This document shows positions 18,977 to 26,421 of a DNA stretch of 64,000 nucleotides, piece by piece. The notes beneath the pieces were generated by a model. It searched no databases and was not told the origin of the DNA. It was given only the letters and a program-made list of their open reading frames with translations. Where the stretch lies: assembly GCF_006980705.1 (NCBI RefSeq), contig NZ_SBHO01000001.1, positions 1 through 64,000 on the forward strand, read 5' to 3'. Position numbers and translations under genes: made by a program. Origin of the DNA: Tepidiphilus olei (GTDB lineage: Bacteria; Pseudomonadota; Gammaproteobacteria; Burkholderiales; Rhodocyclaceae). Within the stretch, counting starts at the first letter, position 1. Each line of letters opens with the position of its first letter.

Positions 18977-20062
18977 TCAAGCGTAGAGGATGGGGTAATC
19001 GAGGTAGCCTTTCTCGCCCCCCGTATAGAAAGTGGAAGGATCGGGCGTGTTGAGCGCCGCGCCGTGACGGAATCGCTCGACCAGATCGGGGTTGGCGATG
19101 AAAAGCTGCCCGAACGAGATCATGTCGGCCTCGCCGCGAGCGATCGCCGCGTTGGCCGTCTCGAAGGTGTAGCCCCCGTTCGTCATGTAGACGGTGGGCC
19201 ACAAGGGGCGCAGCGTGCGCAGGTCGAAGGCAGGGCCAGCGACTCCAGGGGATTCTTTGCCCATTTCGGTGATGTGTAGATAGCCGAGATTGAAATCGCC
19301 CAGGGCTTTGACGGCGTAAGAGAAAGTTGCCTCGGGGTTGGAGTCGCGCATGTCGTTGAACGGTTGTAGGGGCGAGAGGCGCACCCCCACGCAGCCGCGA
19401 TCCCATACGCCGAGCACGGCCTCGGTCACTTCCAGGAGAAACCGGGCACGGTTGGCGATGGAGCCGCCGTAGGCGTCGGTGCGACGGTTGCTGCCGTCGC
19501 GCAGGAACTGGTCGATGAGGTACCCGTTGGCACCGTGGATCTCCACGCCGTCGAAACCCGCCGCCTTGGCATTGCGCGCGGCCTGAGCGTAATGTTCGAT
19601 GGTTTCCGCGATGTCTTGCAGGCTCATGGCGCGCGGGGTGACGAAGGGTTTGTTGCCGCTCGGCGTATAGGTCTCGCCGCGGGCAGCGATCGCGGAAGGG
19701 CCGATCGGTTCCAATCCCCCATTGACCTCGGGATGTGCCACTCGGCCGCAGTGCCACAATTGGGCAAAGATGCGTCCACCACGGGCATGCACCGCTTCGG
19801 TGACGGCTTTCCAACCTTGGATTTGAGCCGGCGTGAAGATGCCGGGAGTGTTGGGGTAAGCGAATCCTTCTGGGGAGATCACCACGCCCTCACTGATGAT
19901 GAGACCGGCGCTGGCGCGCTGAGCGTAGTAGCGTACCATCATGTCGGTGGGAACGCCGTGGGCACTGGCCCGATTGCGCGTCATCGGCGCCATGGCGATC
20001 CGGTTGGGCAGGGTGTAAGGGCCCAGAGCGATGGAGGTGAAGAGATCGCGCTTCTCGGTCAT
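18977..20062 (-). CDS. NADH:flavin oxidoreductase, old yellow enzyme family (NemA-like)
   Basis: Members reduce activated alkenes, nitro compounds or N-ethylmaleimide with FMN and NAD(P)H. The 361-aa TIM-barrel protein has the FMN-binding N-R-I-A-M-A-P-M-T-R start. It has A-Q-L-W-H-x-G-R and the family signature H-G-A-N-G-Y-L-I-D-Q-F followed by R-T-D-x-Y-G-G-S. I chose the internal ATG (M-T-E-K-R-D-L-F) because it has a ribosome-binding site (AAGGATCG) and matches family starts. The substrate cannot be told from sequence. It is a single gene convergent with gst; a role in electrophile detoxification would suit both neighbours. Confidence 0.93.
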   Translation of the reverse strand: MTEKRDLFTSIALGPYTLPNRIAMAPMTRNRASAHGVPTDMMVRYYAQRASAGLIISEGVVISPEGFAYPNTPGIFTPAQIQGWKAVTEAVHARGGRIFAQLWHCGRVAHPEVNGGLEPIGPSAIAARGETYTPSGNKPFVTPRAMSLQDIAETIEHYAQAARNAKAAGFDGVEIHGANGYLIDQFLRDGSNRRTDAYGGSIANRARFLLEVTEAVLGVWDRGCVGVRLSPLQPFNDMRDSNPEATFSYAVKALGDFNLGYLHITEMGKESPGVAGPAFDLRTLRPLWPTVYMTNGGYTFETANAAIARGEADMISFGQLFIANPDLVERFRHGAALNTPDPSTFYTGGEKGYLDYPILYA

Positions 20063-20244
20063 CGATCGATCCTTTCCGTGGTTGTTGTGTGAGCCCAATC
20101 ACTATAGATCGGCCAAGGAAAAAAACCAATGGCTTCGGTTCGCAATGGGATCAACGGCGTCGTTCGAGCAGGTCGTTGCACCTTTCCGCTGTGATCCGGG
20201 TTCCCCGTGGTTGCCCCGATCGAGGCGATTTTCCGTCCAGAGCG

Positions 20245-21162
20245 CTAGCGTTTCACGGCCTCGGTCAACAGGCCGGTTTGGGGCGTGATCGGTTGGGGCT
20301 CGCGGGTTCCGAGAAACCAGGGGCGAGGTTTTTCCGGACCGAAAGGAGCCTGTAATCGGTTTGAGAGGGCGTTGTATACGAAAAAGGCGTTGGAGCGCGG
20401 CTGTGGTGTGATGTTGCCGTTCGAACCGTGCATGACGTTGCAGTGAAATACCAACACCGTCCCAGGTTTTCCCCCGGCAACGACGATTCCCTGCTGGTCG
20501 ACGAGGGTCGCTAGGCTCACATCGTCTGGCACGCCGTATTCTTGCTTTTTCAGGGAGTGGAGGTAGTGCTCCGCGGGCGTCTCGCCTACGCAGGAGATGT
20601 AGGTGGTGTGTGACCCCGGGATGAGCATTAGCGCCCCGTTGATCGCATCGTTTTCCGTGAGTAGGACCGAAATCGAGACTGCGCGCATTCGCGGCATGCC
20701 ATCTTCCACGTGCCAGGTCTCGAAATCGCTATGCCAATAGAATTCTTTGCCTCGAAATCCCGGCTTGTAATTGAGGCGTGATTGGTGGATATAGACCCGA
20801 TCGTCGAGTAGAAACTCGGCAATTCCGACCAGCCGCCGGTCACTTGCCAGGCGCTGCATCACTGGGGCCTGTTGATGGATGGCGAAGATGGAACGCACCT
20901 CGCTGCTGTTGGGTTCGGTGATGAGCGTCTCGGGGTCGAGGACTTGCGCCTGGGTGCGGAGCCGCGCAGCTTCTTCTTGCAAAAGGCGCACTTCTTCGTC
21001 GGTGAAAAGTCCGTCGAGGACGAGGAACCCTTCGCGCTCGAAACGGGAGGCTTGGCCGGCCGTGAGAGGAGCTTCCGGCGTCCAAGGGCGATAGAGCACG
21101 GGGTCCTTTATGGGGCTCATCATGGCCTCATGGCTGCGACGAGAGGGATAGAGATCTTCCAT
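20245..21162 (-). CDS. ectD: Ectoine hydroxylase
   Basis: EctD is a non-haem Fe(II)/2-oxoglutarate dioxygenase that converts ectoine to 5-hydroxyectoine. The 305-aa protein starts M-E-D-L-Y-P-S-R-R, matching family starts; upstream in-frame codons are discounted. Iron ligands are visible as His144 and Asp146 in Y-W-H-S-D-F-E-T-W-H, plus His245 in V-M-H-G-S-N. The Q-S-R-x-N-Y-K-P-G-F segment of the ectoine/iron site is present. It is the last gene of ectABCD, separated from ectC by 93 bp that contain a hairpin, so its expression may be set separately. Confidence 0.97.
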   Translation of the reverse strand: MEDLYPSRRSHEAMMSPIKDPVLYRPWTPEAPLTAGQASRFEREGFLVLDGLFTDEEVRLLQEEAARLRTQAQVLDPETLITEPNSSEVRSIFAIHQQAPVMQRLASDRRLVGIAEFLLDDRVYIHQSRLNYKPGFRGKEFYWHSDFETWHVEDGMPRMRAVSISVLLTENDAINGALMLIPGSHTTYISCVGETPAEHYLHSLKKQEYGVPDDVSLATLVDQQGIVVAGGKPGTVLVFHCNVMHGSNGNITPQPRSNAFFVYNALSNRLQAPFGPEKPRPWFLGTREPQPITPQTGLLTEAVKR

Positions 21163-21199
21163 ACAGCCTCTTTTCTGGCTGATTTGCAAAAGCAACGAT

Positions 21200-21230
21200 G
21201 GCACCCCTCCTCGACGAAGCGAGGGGTGCC
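21200..21230 (-). other. Intergenic hairpin between ectC and ectD
   Basis: GGCACCCCTC (21200-21209) pairs perfectly with GAGGGGTGCC (21221-21230). On the minus-strand transcript it lies 26 nt past the ectC stop and 38 nt before the ectD start. It lacks a clear U tract, so partial termination or mRNA processing/stability are both possible. Confidence 0.8.
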
Positions 21231-21255
21231 GACGAGGGAGGGGGCGATGCAGCGG

Positions 21256-21657
21256 CTATTGGGATCGAGCGTATTCGTGCTCGGCCGGGTAGGCGCCGGT
21301 CTCGTCATGTACTTCCGCGCCGGTGACCGGAGGATTGAAGGCGCACACACAGACGATGTCCGTGGTCGGGCGTATGATGTGCCGATCGTGCTCATTGAGG
21401 GCGTACATGACCCCTGGGCGAAGCACGTGGATTTGACCCGTACCCAGATCTTCGATGGTGCCGGTGCCTTCGATCACCAAGACGGCTTCGAGGTGGTTGC
21501 GGTAGTGGAATTCCAGCGTCTCTCCCGAGTAGAGGCGAGTGACGTGATAGGAAAAACCCATACCGTCTTTCTTCAGCAGCAAACGGATGCTGTCCCAGCC
21601 TTTGGATTTGACGTGACGCTCACCATCACGCAGCTCGTCGACCGAACGCACGATCAT
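21256..21657 (-). CDS. ectC: Ectoine synthase
   Basis: EctC closes N-gamma-acetyl-2,4-diaminobutyrate into ectoine. The 133-aa cupin protein starts M-I-V-R-S-V-D-E-L and contains the metal-binding cupin pattern around [11 protein letters not shown] and the C-terminal R-H-I-I-R strand, with C-x-F-N-P-P-V-T-G-x-E-x-H-D. The start overlaps the ectB stop (ATGA). Length is typical. Confidence 0.97.
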   Translation of the reverse strand: MIVRSVDELRDGERHVKSKGWDSIRLLLKKDGMGFSYHVTRLYSGETLEFHYRNHLEAVLVIEGTGTIEDLGTGQIHVLRPGVMYALNEHDRHIIRPTTDIVCVCAFNPPVTGAEVHDETGAYPAEHEYARSQ

Positions 21658-22964
21658 TTGGTTACCTCCAGCGATGCTTCGACGTACTCATTCATGACGT
21701 TGGCTACGCATTCTTCGACGATGTCCAAGCCCTTGGCGAATATCTCGTCGTCGATGTTCAGCGGGGCGAGCACTTTGACGACTTCATCGTCGGCTCCGCT
21801 CGTCTCGATGATGAGCCCCCGGTCGAAGCAGGCAGCGGTGACCTTGGCTGCAAGTTCACCATTGGGTAGGACGATGCCGCGCATCATGCCGCGGCCGCGG
21901 GTTTCGAGTCCGTGTGCTTCGGCCATGCGTTCGAGTCGCTCGGCCAGATATTCGCCGCGCCGCGATACTTCCCCGGCGAACTCGCCGTCACTCCAGAAAT
22001 GGCGCAAGGCGGCGGTGGCCGTGACGAAGGCATGGTTGTTACCTCGGAAGGTTCCGTTGTGCTCGCCCGGATTCCAGATGTCGAGCTCGCGTCGGAAGAG
22101 CGTGAGCGCAAAGGGCAATCCCAGACCCGAGAGCGACTTGGCTAGGGTAACGATGTCGGGTTCGATTCCAGCTTCTTCGAAGCTGAAGAAGCCACCGGTG
22201 CGACCGCATCCGGCCTGGATGTCGTCGATGATGAGCAGGGCCCCATGACGCTTGGCCAGGGCGGCGATCTTGCGCAACCATGCGGCCGAGGCGACATTGA
22301 GCCCGCCCTCGCCTTGCACCGTTTCCACGAGGATCGCGGCCGGGGCGTCGAGACCGCTCGAGCCGTCGGTGAGGCGACGTTCGAGTAGCTCGGCCGTATC
22401 GATGCCTTGGCCATGATAGCCGTCGTAAGGCTCATGCACGACGTTGTCGAGCGGCACTCCGGCGCCCTGACGTTTGGCCGCGTTGCCGGTACAGGCAAGC
22501 GAGCCCAAAGTCATGCCGTGGAATCCGTTGGTGAAAGCGATCACGAGGTTGCGCCCGGTCACCTTGCGGGCGAGCTTCAGGGCGGCTTCCACGGCATTGG
22601 TGCCCGTGGGGCCGGGGAACATTGCCACATAATCGAGTCCGCGAGGCTCGAGGATGAGTTCATCGAACGTGTGCAGGAATTCTGCCTTGGCCTGGGTGTG
22701 CAGATCGAGACCATGGGCGATGCCATCGTTTTGGATGTGCTCGATGAGCGCTTGTTTGAGTACGGGATGGTTGTGACCGTAGTTGAGCGTCGAGCATCCA
22801 CTCAAGAAGTCGAGATAGCGCCCTCCCTGATCGTCGTACATCCAAGGTCCCCTGGCTTTGACGAACTGTCGGGGCATGGTGCGGCAGTAGCTTCGCACCT
22901 TGGATTCGCGGCGCAGGTAAATCGAACGATCGGGTAGTGTATGGGAAGGTTCGGGTCTGCTCAT
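21654..22964 (-). CDS. ectB: L-2,4-diaminobutyrate transaminase
   Basis: EctB aminates aspartate semialdehyde from glutamate to diaminobutyrate, the first step to ectoine. The 436-aa PLP class III aminotransferase has the [13 protein letters not shown] phosphate-binding region. The [13 protein letters not shown] segment and the cofactor lysine in T-L-A-K-S-L-S-G are also present. I chose ATG 22964 (M-S-R-P-E-P), preceded by CCGGAGGAAATACGCC, over an upstream in-frame ATG inside ectA. Both ends overlap neighbours by 4 bp. Confidence 0.97.
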   Translation of the reverse strand: MSRPEPSHTLPDRSIYLRRESKVRSYCRTMPRQFVKARGPWMYDDQGGRYLDFLSGCSTLNYGHNHPVLKQALIEHIQNDGIAHGLDLHTQAKAEFLHTFDELILEPRGLDYVAMFPGPTGTNAVEAALKLARKVTGRNLVIAFTNGFHGMTLGSLACTGNAAKRQGAGVPLDNVVHEPYDGYHGQGIDTAELLERRLTDGSSGLDAPAAILVETVQGEGGLNVASAAWLRKIAALAKRHGALLIIDDIQAGCGRTGGFFSFEEAGIEPDIVTLAKSLSGLGLPFALTLFRRELDIWNPGEHNGTFRGNNHAFVTATAALRHFWSDGEFAGEVSRRGEYLAERLERMAEAHGLETRGRGMMRGIVLPNGELAAKVTAACFDRGLIIETSGADDEVVKVLAPLNIDDEIFAKGLDIVEECVANVMNEYVEASLEVTK

Positions 22965-23524
22965 GGCGTATTTCCTCCGGAAGGAGTGGAATGGACGGCA
23001 GACAGGGGACCGATCGTCAGTTCCCATTCGGTCTCGTGTCGGCCGGCGAAATGGCGTTCTTTCTCGAATAGCGGCCGCTCGACGATCGAATGGCCATGGC
23101 GGGCGGCGAATCCGCGAAAGAATGCCCAGGAAGCATCATTGTCGGGAGTGATGGTGGTGACGATGAAGCGCACGTCGTCGAGCCCGGGCCGGGCGAGCAA
23201 GCGTTCGAGCAGGCTGCTGGCGAGCCCCTGACCCCGGGCCGTTTCAGTCACCGCCACTTGCCAGATGAAGAGCTTGTCTGGTGTATTCGGGATACGGTAC
23301 CCGGAGATCCAGCCCAGCAACTCGTCCTCGTTCGGACGCTCGGCCAGGATGCAGGTATCGGCGAAGTGCGTACACTGCAGCAGGTTGCAATAGGCCGAGT
23401 TGGGGTCGAGCGGTGGGCACCGGGCAATGAGGCGCGTGACGCGCGGCCCGTCTTCCGGCCGGGGCTCACGGAATGTGATCGTATCGAGGGACGGGTTTTG
23501 GGCTAAAAAATATAAATCATTCAT
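22961..23524 (-). CDS. ectA: L-2,4-diaminobutyrate N-gamma-acetyltransferase
   Basis: EctA acetylates diaminobutyrate using acetyl-CoA. The 187-aa GNAT protein has the family block P-P-L-D-P-N-S-A-Y-x-N-L-L-x-C-T-H-F-A-D-T and the acetyl-CoA loop A-R-G-Q-G-L-A-S-S-L-L near residues 96-106. It is the first gene of the operon. No Shine-Dalgarno is visible before the ATG, and the first codons are A/T-rich. The leader holds a perfect inverted repeat at 23555-23578 and a promoter candidate at 23627-23655. No ask_ect gene is attached. Confidence 0.96.
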   Translation of the reverse strand: MNDLYFLAQNPSLDTITFREPRPEDGPRVTRLIARCPPLDPNSAYCNLLQCTHFADTCILAERPNEDELLGWISGYRIPNTPDKLFIWQVAVTETARGQGLASSLLERLLARPGLDDVRFIVTTITPDNDASWAFFRGFAARHGHSIVERPLFEKERHFAGRHETEWELTIGPLSAVHSTPSGGNTP

Positions 23525-23554
23525 GATAATGATAATGTAATTATATGAGAATGT

Positions 23555-23578
23555 ATTTCATGGAAATGTCCATGAAAT
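23555..23578. promoter_or_regulatory. Perfect 10-bp inverted repeat in the ectA leader
   Basis: ATTTCATGGA (23555-23564) and TCCATGAAAT (23569-23578) are exact inverted copies separated by 4 bp, 31 bp upstream of the ectA ATG. The stretch is A/T-rich in otherwise GC-rich DNA. It could be a protein-binding site or an RNA stem in the 5' leader. Confidence 0.75.
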
Positions 23579-23626
23579 TCAAGGGATAGAGTGACGAATA
23601 AATTCTATTGTGTTTTTTGTATTTTT

Positions 23627-23655
23627 ACCCTATCACGCGACGAGGGAGAGGTCAA
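23627..23655 (-). promoter_or_regulatory. Putative ectA promoter
   Basis: On the minus strand TTGACC (23655-23650) and TAGGGT (23632-23627) are spaced 17 bp. This is a near-consensus -35 with a G-rich -10, about 100 bp before ectA. A poor, G/C-substituted -10 is, from memory, a described feature of osmotically controlled ect promoters; here it is only inferred. Confidence 0.5.
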
Positions 23656-23793
23656 CCATTTTTTTATGAGGGTTTTGGTGGGGCTCCCATCCTTCGACGG
23701 CGCATTCTTTGTAATCGATATGGGTATCTTCTTCGGTTTCGGGCGATTCTTGCCTCGGGCCGCTGTGCCCGTACGATGAAAACGATGCGCCCT

Positions 23794-25173
23794 TCAGTTG
23801 CCGAGTGTGTCTTGGTGGACGAGCTTTTGCTGCTTGAGGCGCTCGCTTGCCGAGCGTAGGGTGTCACGCGCCAAGGCGTGATAGAGGGGAGTGCGGATGA
23901 GGGTGCGGGAGAGGGCGAAGGCGATCAGAGACGTCGCCATGAGAGGTAGCAGCACTTCATGGTTTGCCGTCATTTCCATCACGATCACGAAGGCCGTGAT
24001 GGGGGTTTGCGTCAGGGCGGACAGAAAGCCCACCATGCCGAGCACGAGGAAGACGTTGGGTGCCGATCCTGGGAAGCCCATGGCGACGAGCGAGCCTAGG
24101 CCGGCGCCAACGGCCAGCGCTGGTGCGAATACGCCGCCCGGTATGCGGCTGACGAATGCCAGGGTGATGGCGGCCATCTTGGCGAGGAAAAAGTACCATG
24201 GAAGCATGCCTTCGCCTTCCAGGGCCGACTTGACTTGCTGGTAACCGGTGCCGTAAATGTCTCCGCCGGTGACCCAACCCAATAAGGCGGTACCCAGGCC
24301 GCAGGCTGCAGCCAGGTAGATCGGGTGTCGTTTGGCCCATTGGCCGGCGCGTCCAGGCAGGCCGTGGTGCGACAAAGCGATCAGCGCGCGCGCATAGAGG
24401 CTGCCCATGAGGCCACAGGCGATGCCCATCGCGAGCACCACTTTCCAGCCATCGGCCATGCCCATGGCCAAATCGGTACGTCCGAAATAGGTATAGTTGC
24501 CGAGCAGTAGCAGCGAGACGATTCCGGAGAAGATGACGGCCGTCAATAAGGTTCCGTTTGCCTGGAAAGCGCGGCGATGGGACATCTCTTCGATGGCGAA
24601 GAGAATGCCCCCCAGTGGGGTGTTGAAGGCGGCGGCCACGCCGGCGCCCCCGCCGGCGACGATCAGCGCATGGCTGGAAGCGAGCCGCCGTCGCTTGCGT
24701 TTGCCAGCAAGGGCGTACATCACCGACGAGGCGACTTGTACTGTTGGCCCTTCGCGCCCGATCGAGGCGCCGCAAAGTAGGCCCAGGGTGGTCAGGAGAA
24801 TTTTACCCAGGGCGATCGGAATCGACAGGAGCGAGCGCCTCAGCCTGCCGTCGGTGCTCAGGCTGGCGGCGATCGCTTGCGGAATGCCGCTGCCGGTGGC
24901 CGAGGGAAAGAATCGCAGGGTGATCCAGGCGATGGCGGCGAAACCCAGAGGAGAGAGGAGAAGCCCTATCCAGGGACGGCCATTGAGCAAGGCGGCATGG
25001 AATTCGATGGCCCATTCCGCCGCTTTGGCAAAACCCACGGAGAGCAGCCCCACCAGGCAGGCGGCAAACACCATGGGGAGCTCTTCTTCCCAGCGCCTCA
25101 AAGAGACCGTCAGCCGTTGCAGTCGCTGCGAACGACGGGTCGATGTGGACGAGGGCTTGTCGTTTTCAGGCAT
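23794..25173 (-). CDS. CLC family H+/Cl- antiporter
   Basis: Integral membrane protein that exchanges chloride for protons. The 459-aa protein has the three CLC selectivity motifs: G-S-G-I-P at 94-98, G-R-E-G-P at 139-143 with gating Glu141, and G-G-V-F-A-P in the C-terminal half. The internal proton glutamate is also present (Glu196 in I-E-E-M), which argues for an antiporter rather than a passive channel. There are about ten to twelve hydrophobic segments and no CBS domains. It stands downstream of the divergent 25.2-kb gap and upstream of the ect promoter on the same strand; a link to osmotic or acid stress is suggested by location only. Confidence 0.93.
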   Translation of the reverse strand: MPENDKPSSTSTRRSQRLQRLTVSLRRWEEELPMVFAACLVGLLSVGFAKAAEWAIEFHAALLNGRPWIGLLLSPLGFAAIAWITLRFFPSATGSGIPQAIAASLSTDGRLRRSLLSIPIALGKILLTTLGLLCGASIGREGPTVQVASSVMYALAGKRKRRRLASSHALIVAGGGAGVAAAFNTPLGGILFAIEEMSHRRAFQANGTLLTAVIFSGIVSLLLLGNYTYFGRTDLAMGMADGWKVVLAMGIACGLMGSLYARALIALSHHGLPGRAGQWAKRHPIYLAAACGLGTALLGWVTGGDIYGTGYQQVKSALEGEGMLPWYFFLAKMAAITLAFVSRIPGGVFAPALAVGAGLGSLVAMGFPGSAPNVFLVLGMVGFLSALTQTPITAFVIVMEMTANHEVLLPLMATSLIAFALSRTLIRTPLYHALARDTLRSASERLKQQKLVHQDTLGN

Positions 25174-25315
25174 AAAGGAATTTTAGTGCAAAATGAGCCC
25201 GAGCTTGCGAAAGACGTGTCTTTGGCTCTATCATGAACCTCGCCGAGGGAGGCGGGATCACGGCGTGTTCCGTCCTATGGGCGTGCGAAAAACTTCCGCG
25301 AGCGATTGCAGGTCA

Positions 25316-25460
25316 GGGGGACGCTGAAGAAATGAGCGAGCGGGATGAAGCGCAAGGCGCACGGAGCGCAGCGACCGAGACATATCGAGTAGATAGGCGA
25401 GGGAGCGAGCACCGCGCAACGCAGCGATTCGCCCGCGCAGCCAATTATTCAGCGTTTCCC
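25316..25460. repeat. MITE-like element with 19-bp terminal inverted repeats
   Basis: This lies in the 422-bp gap 25174-25595, which has no credible gene. The left end GGGGGACGCTGAAGAAATG (25316-25334) and the reverse complement of the right end (25442-25460) agree at 15 of 19 positions and share the core ACGCTGAA. The 107-bp interior is G/C-rich with short repeated GCGCAGCG/GGAGCG blocks and codes for nothing convincing. No clear target duplication is visible. Rest of the gap: presumably the promoters of the divergent CLC and enoyl-CoA hydratase genes. Confidence 0.65.
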
Positions 25461-25595
25461 AAGACGCCTAGGAGGCGACATGCCCCCCTCGATGTGCGGG
25501 CATCCATGCGCCGGAGCGAGCCGCGATGCAGCCGTGCAGTCGCTCATTCGTGGTGCCGCACGGGGAAACCGTTTGAATCGTCGAGGGAGATAGCG

Positions 25596-26417
25596 ATGGT
25601 AGAGGCGAGTGAGGCGCCGTCCATGAGCGATGAAGAAGGAGAGCCGCTGCGGTATGCGGTGCATGAGGGTTTGGCTGAAATCGCGTTCAATCGCCCGCAT
25701 CGGCTCAATGCAGTCAATGAAGCCGTCTATGCTGCCATGCACAAAGCATTGCTCCGGGCCGAAGAGGACGAAACGGTCAGGGTGGTGCTACTACGTGGCG
25801 AGGGCCGGGCTTTCTGTGTGGGAGCCGACCTCAAAGCGCACGGCAGTGGTCAGCGAACGCCCTACCAGCGTCGCCGTTACCTCGAGGGAGAACAGGAGGT
25901 ATGCCGGCGCATCCTGCACCTGTCGAAACCGGTGGTGGCGGCAGTGCATGGCTATGCGCTCGGAGCAGGAGCCGAAATGGCACTGGCAGCCGATTTTCTG
26001 CTGATGAGCAAAAGTGCCAAACTGGGTTTCCCGGAGTTGTCGATCGGCAACTTCCTTGGCGGGGGGGTCACGTGGTTGTTGCCGCGGCTGGTCGGATTGG
26101 CGCGAGCGCGTGAATTGCTGTTTTTTGGCGAACGCCTCGATGGTGAGCAAGCCGAACGCATCGGGTTGGCCAACCGTGCGTTCGACGACGAGGGTTTTCT
26201 CGAATCCGCCCGGCTCTATGCACGCGCCCTGGCCGAGAAGGCGCCCATTTCCATGGAACTCGCCAAGCGCACCCTGCTGCTCGCCGCGGGAAATTCGCTG
26301 GAAGCAGCCCTTGCCGCCGAGTTGGAAGGAATGACGTTCGTGGCGACCACCGAAGATTGGCGTGAAGGCGTGGTGGCATTTGCCGAGAAGCGCCCACCCA
26401 GGTTCCGCGGGAGATGA
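25596..26417 (+). CDS. Enoyl-CoA hydratase/isomerase family protein
   Basis: Crotonase-fold enzyme acting on an acyl-CoA. The 273-aa protein, from ATG 25596 with CGAGGGAGATAG ahead, has the oxyanion-hole segment C-V-G-A-D-L-K. Both glutamates used by true hydratases are present: one in G-A-G-A-E-M-A-L-A and one in G-F-P-E-L-S. An open frame continues upstream through the MITE-like element but has no start signal. Four bp separate it from the NDP-forming CoA synthetase, so the two form an operon. Carnitine/crotonobetaine-type hydratases are one possibility; the substrate is unknown. Confidence 0.9.
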   Translation: MVEASEAPSMSDEEGEPLRYAVHEGLAEIAFNRPHRLNAVNEAVYAAMHKALLRAEEDETVRVVLLRGEGRAFCVGADLKAHGSGQRTPYQRRRYLEGEQEVCRRILHLSKPVVAAVHGYALGAGAEMALAADFLLMSKSAKLGFPELSIGNFLGGGVTWLLPRLVGLARARELLFFGERLDGEQAERIGLANRAFDDEGFLESARLYARALAEKAPISMELAKRTLLLAAGNSLEAALAAELEGMTFVATTEDWREGVVAFAEKRPPRFRGR

Positions 26418-26421
26418 GCCG

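Noticed and set aside
20872-22248. 458-aa plus-strand frame opposite the ect genes
   Set aside because: Antisense to ectD/ectC/ectB; low-complexity Ser/Arg tail typical of shadow frames.
23591-23779. 62-aa plus-strand frame rich in Phe
   Set aside because: It lies over the AT-rich ect promoter, has no ribosome-binding site and no similarity that I can see.
25233-25595. N-terminal extension of the enoyl-CoA hydratase frame
   Set aside because: It runs through the MITE-like element, has shadow-like composition and no ribosome-binding site; the crotonase domain starts after 25596.
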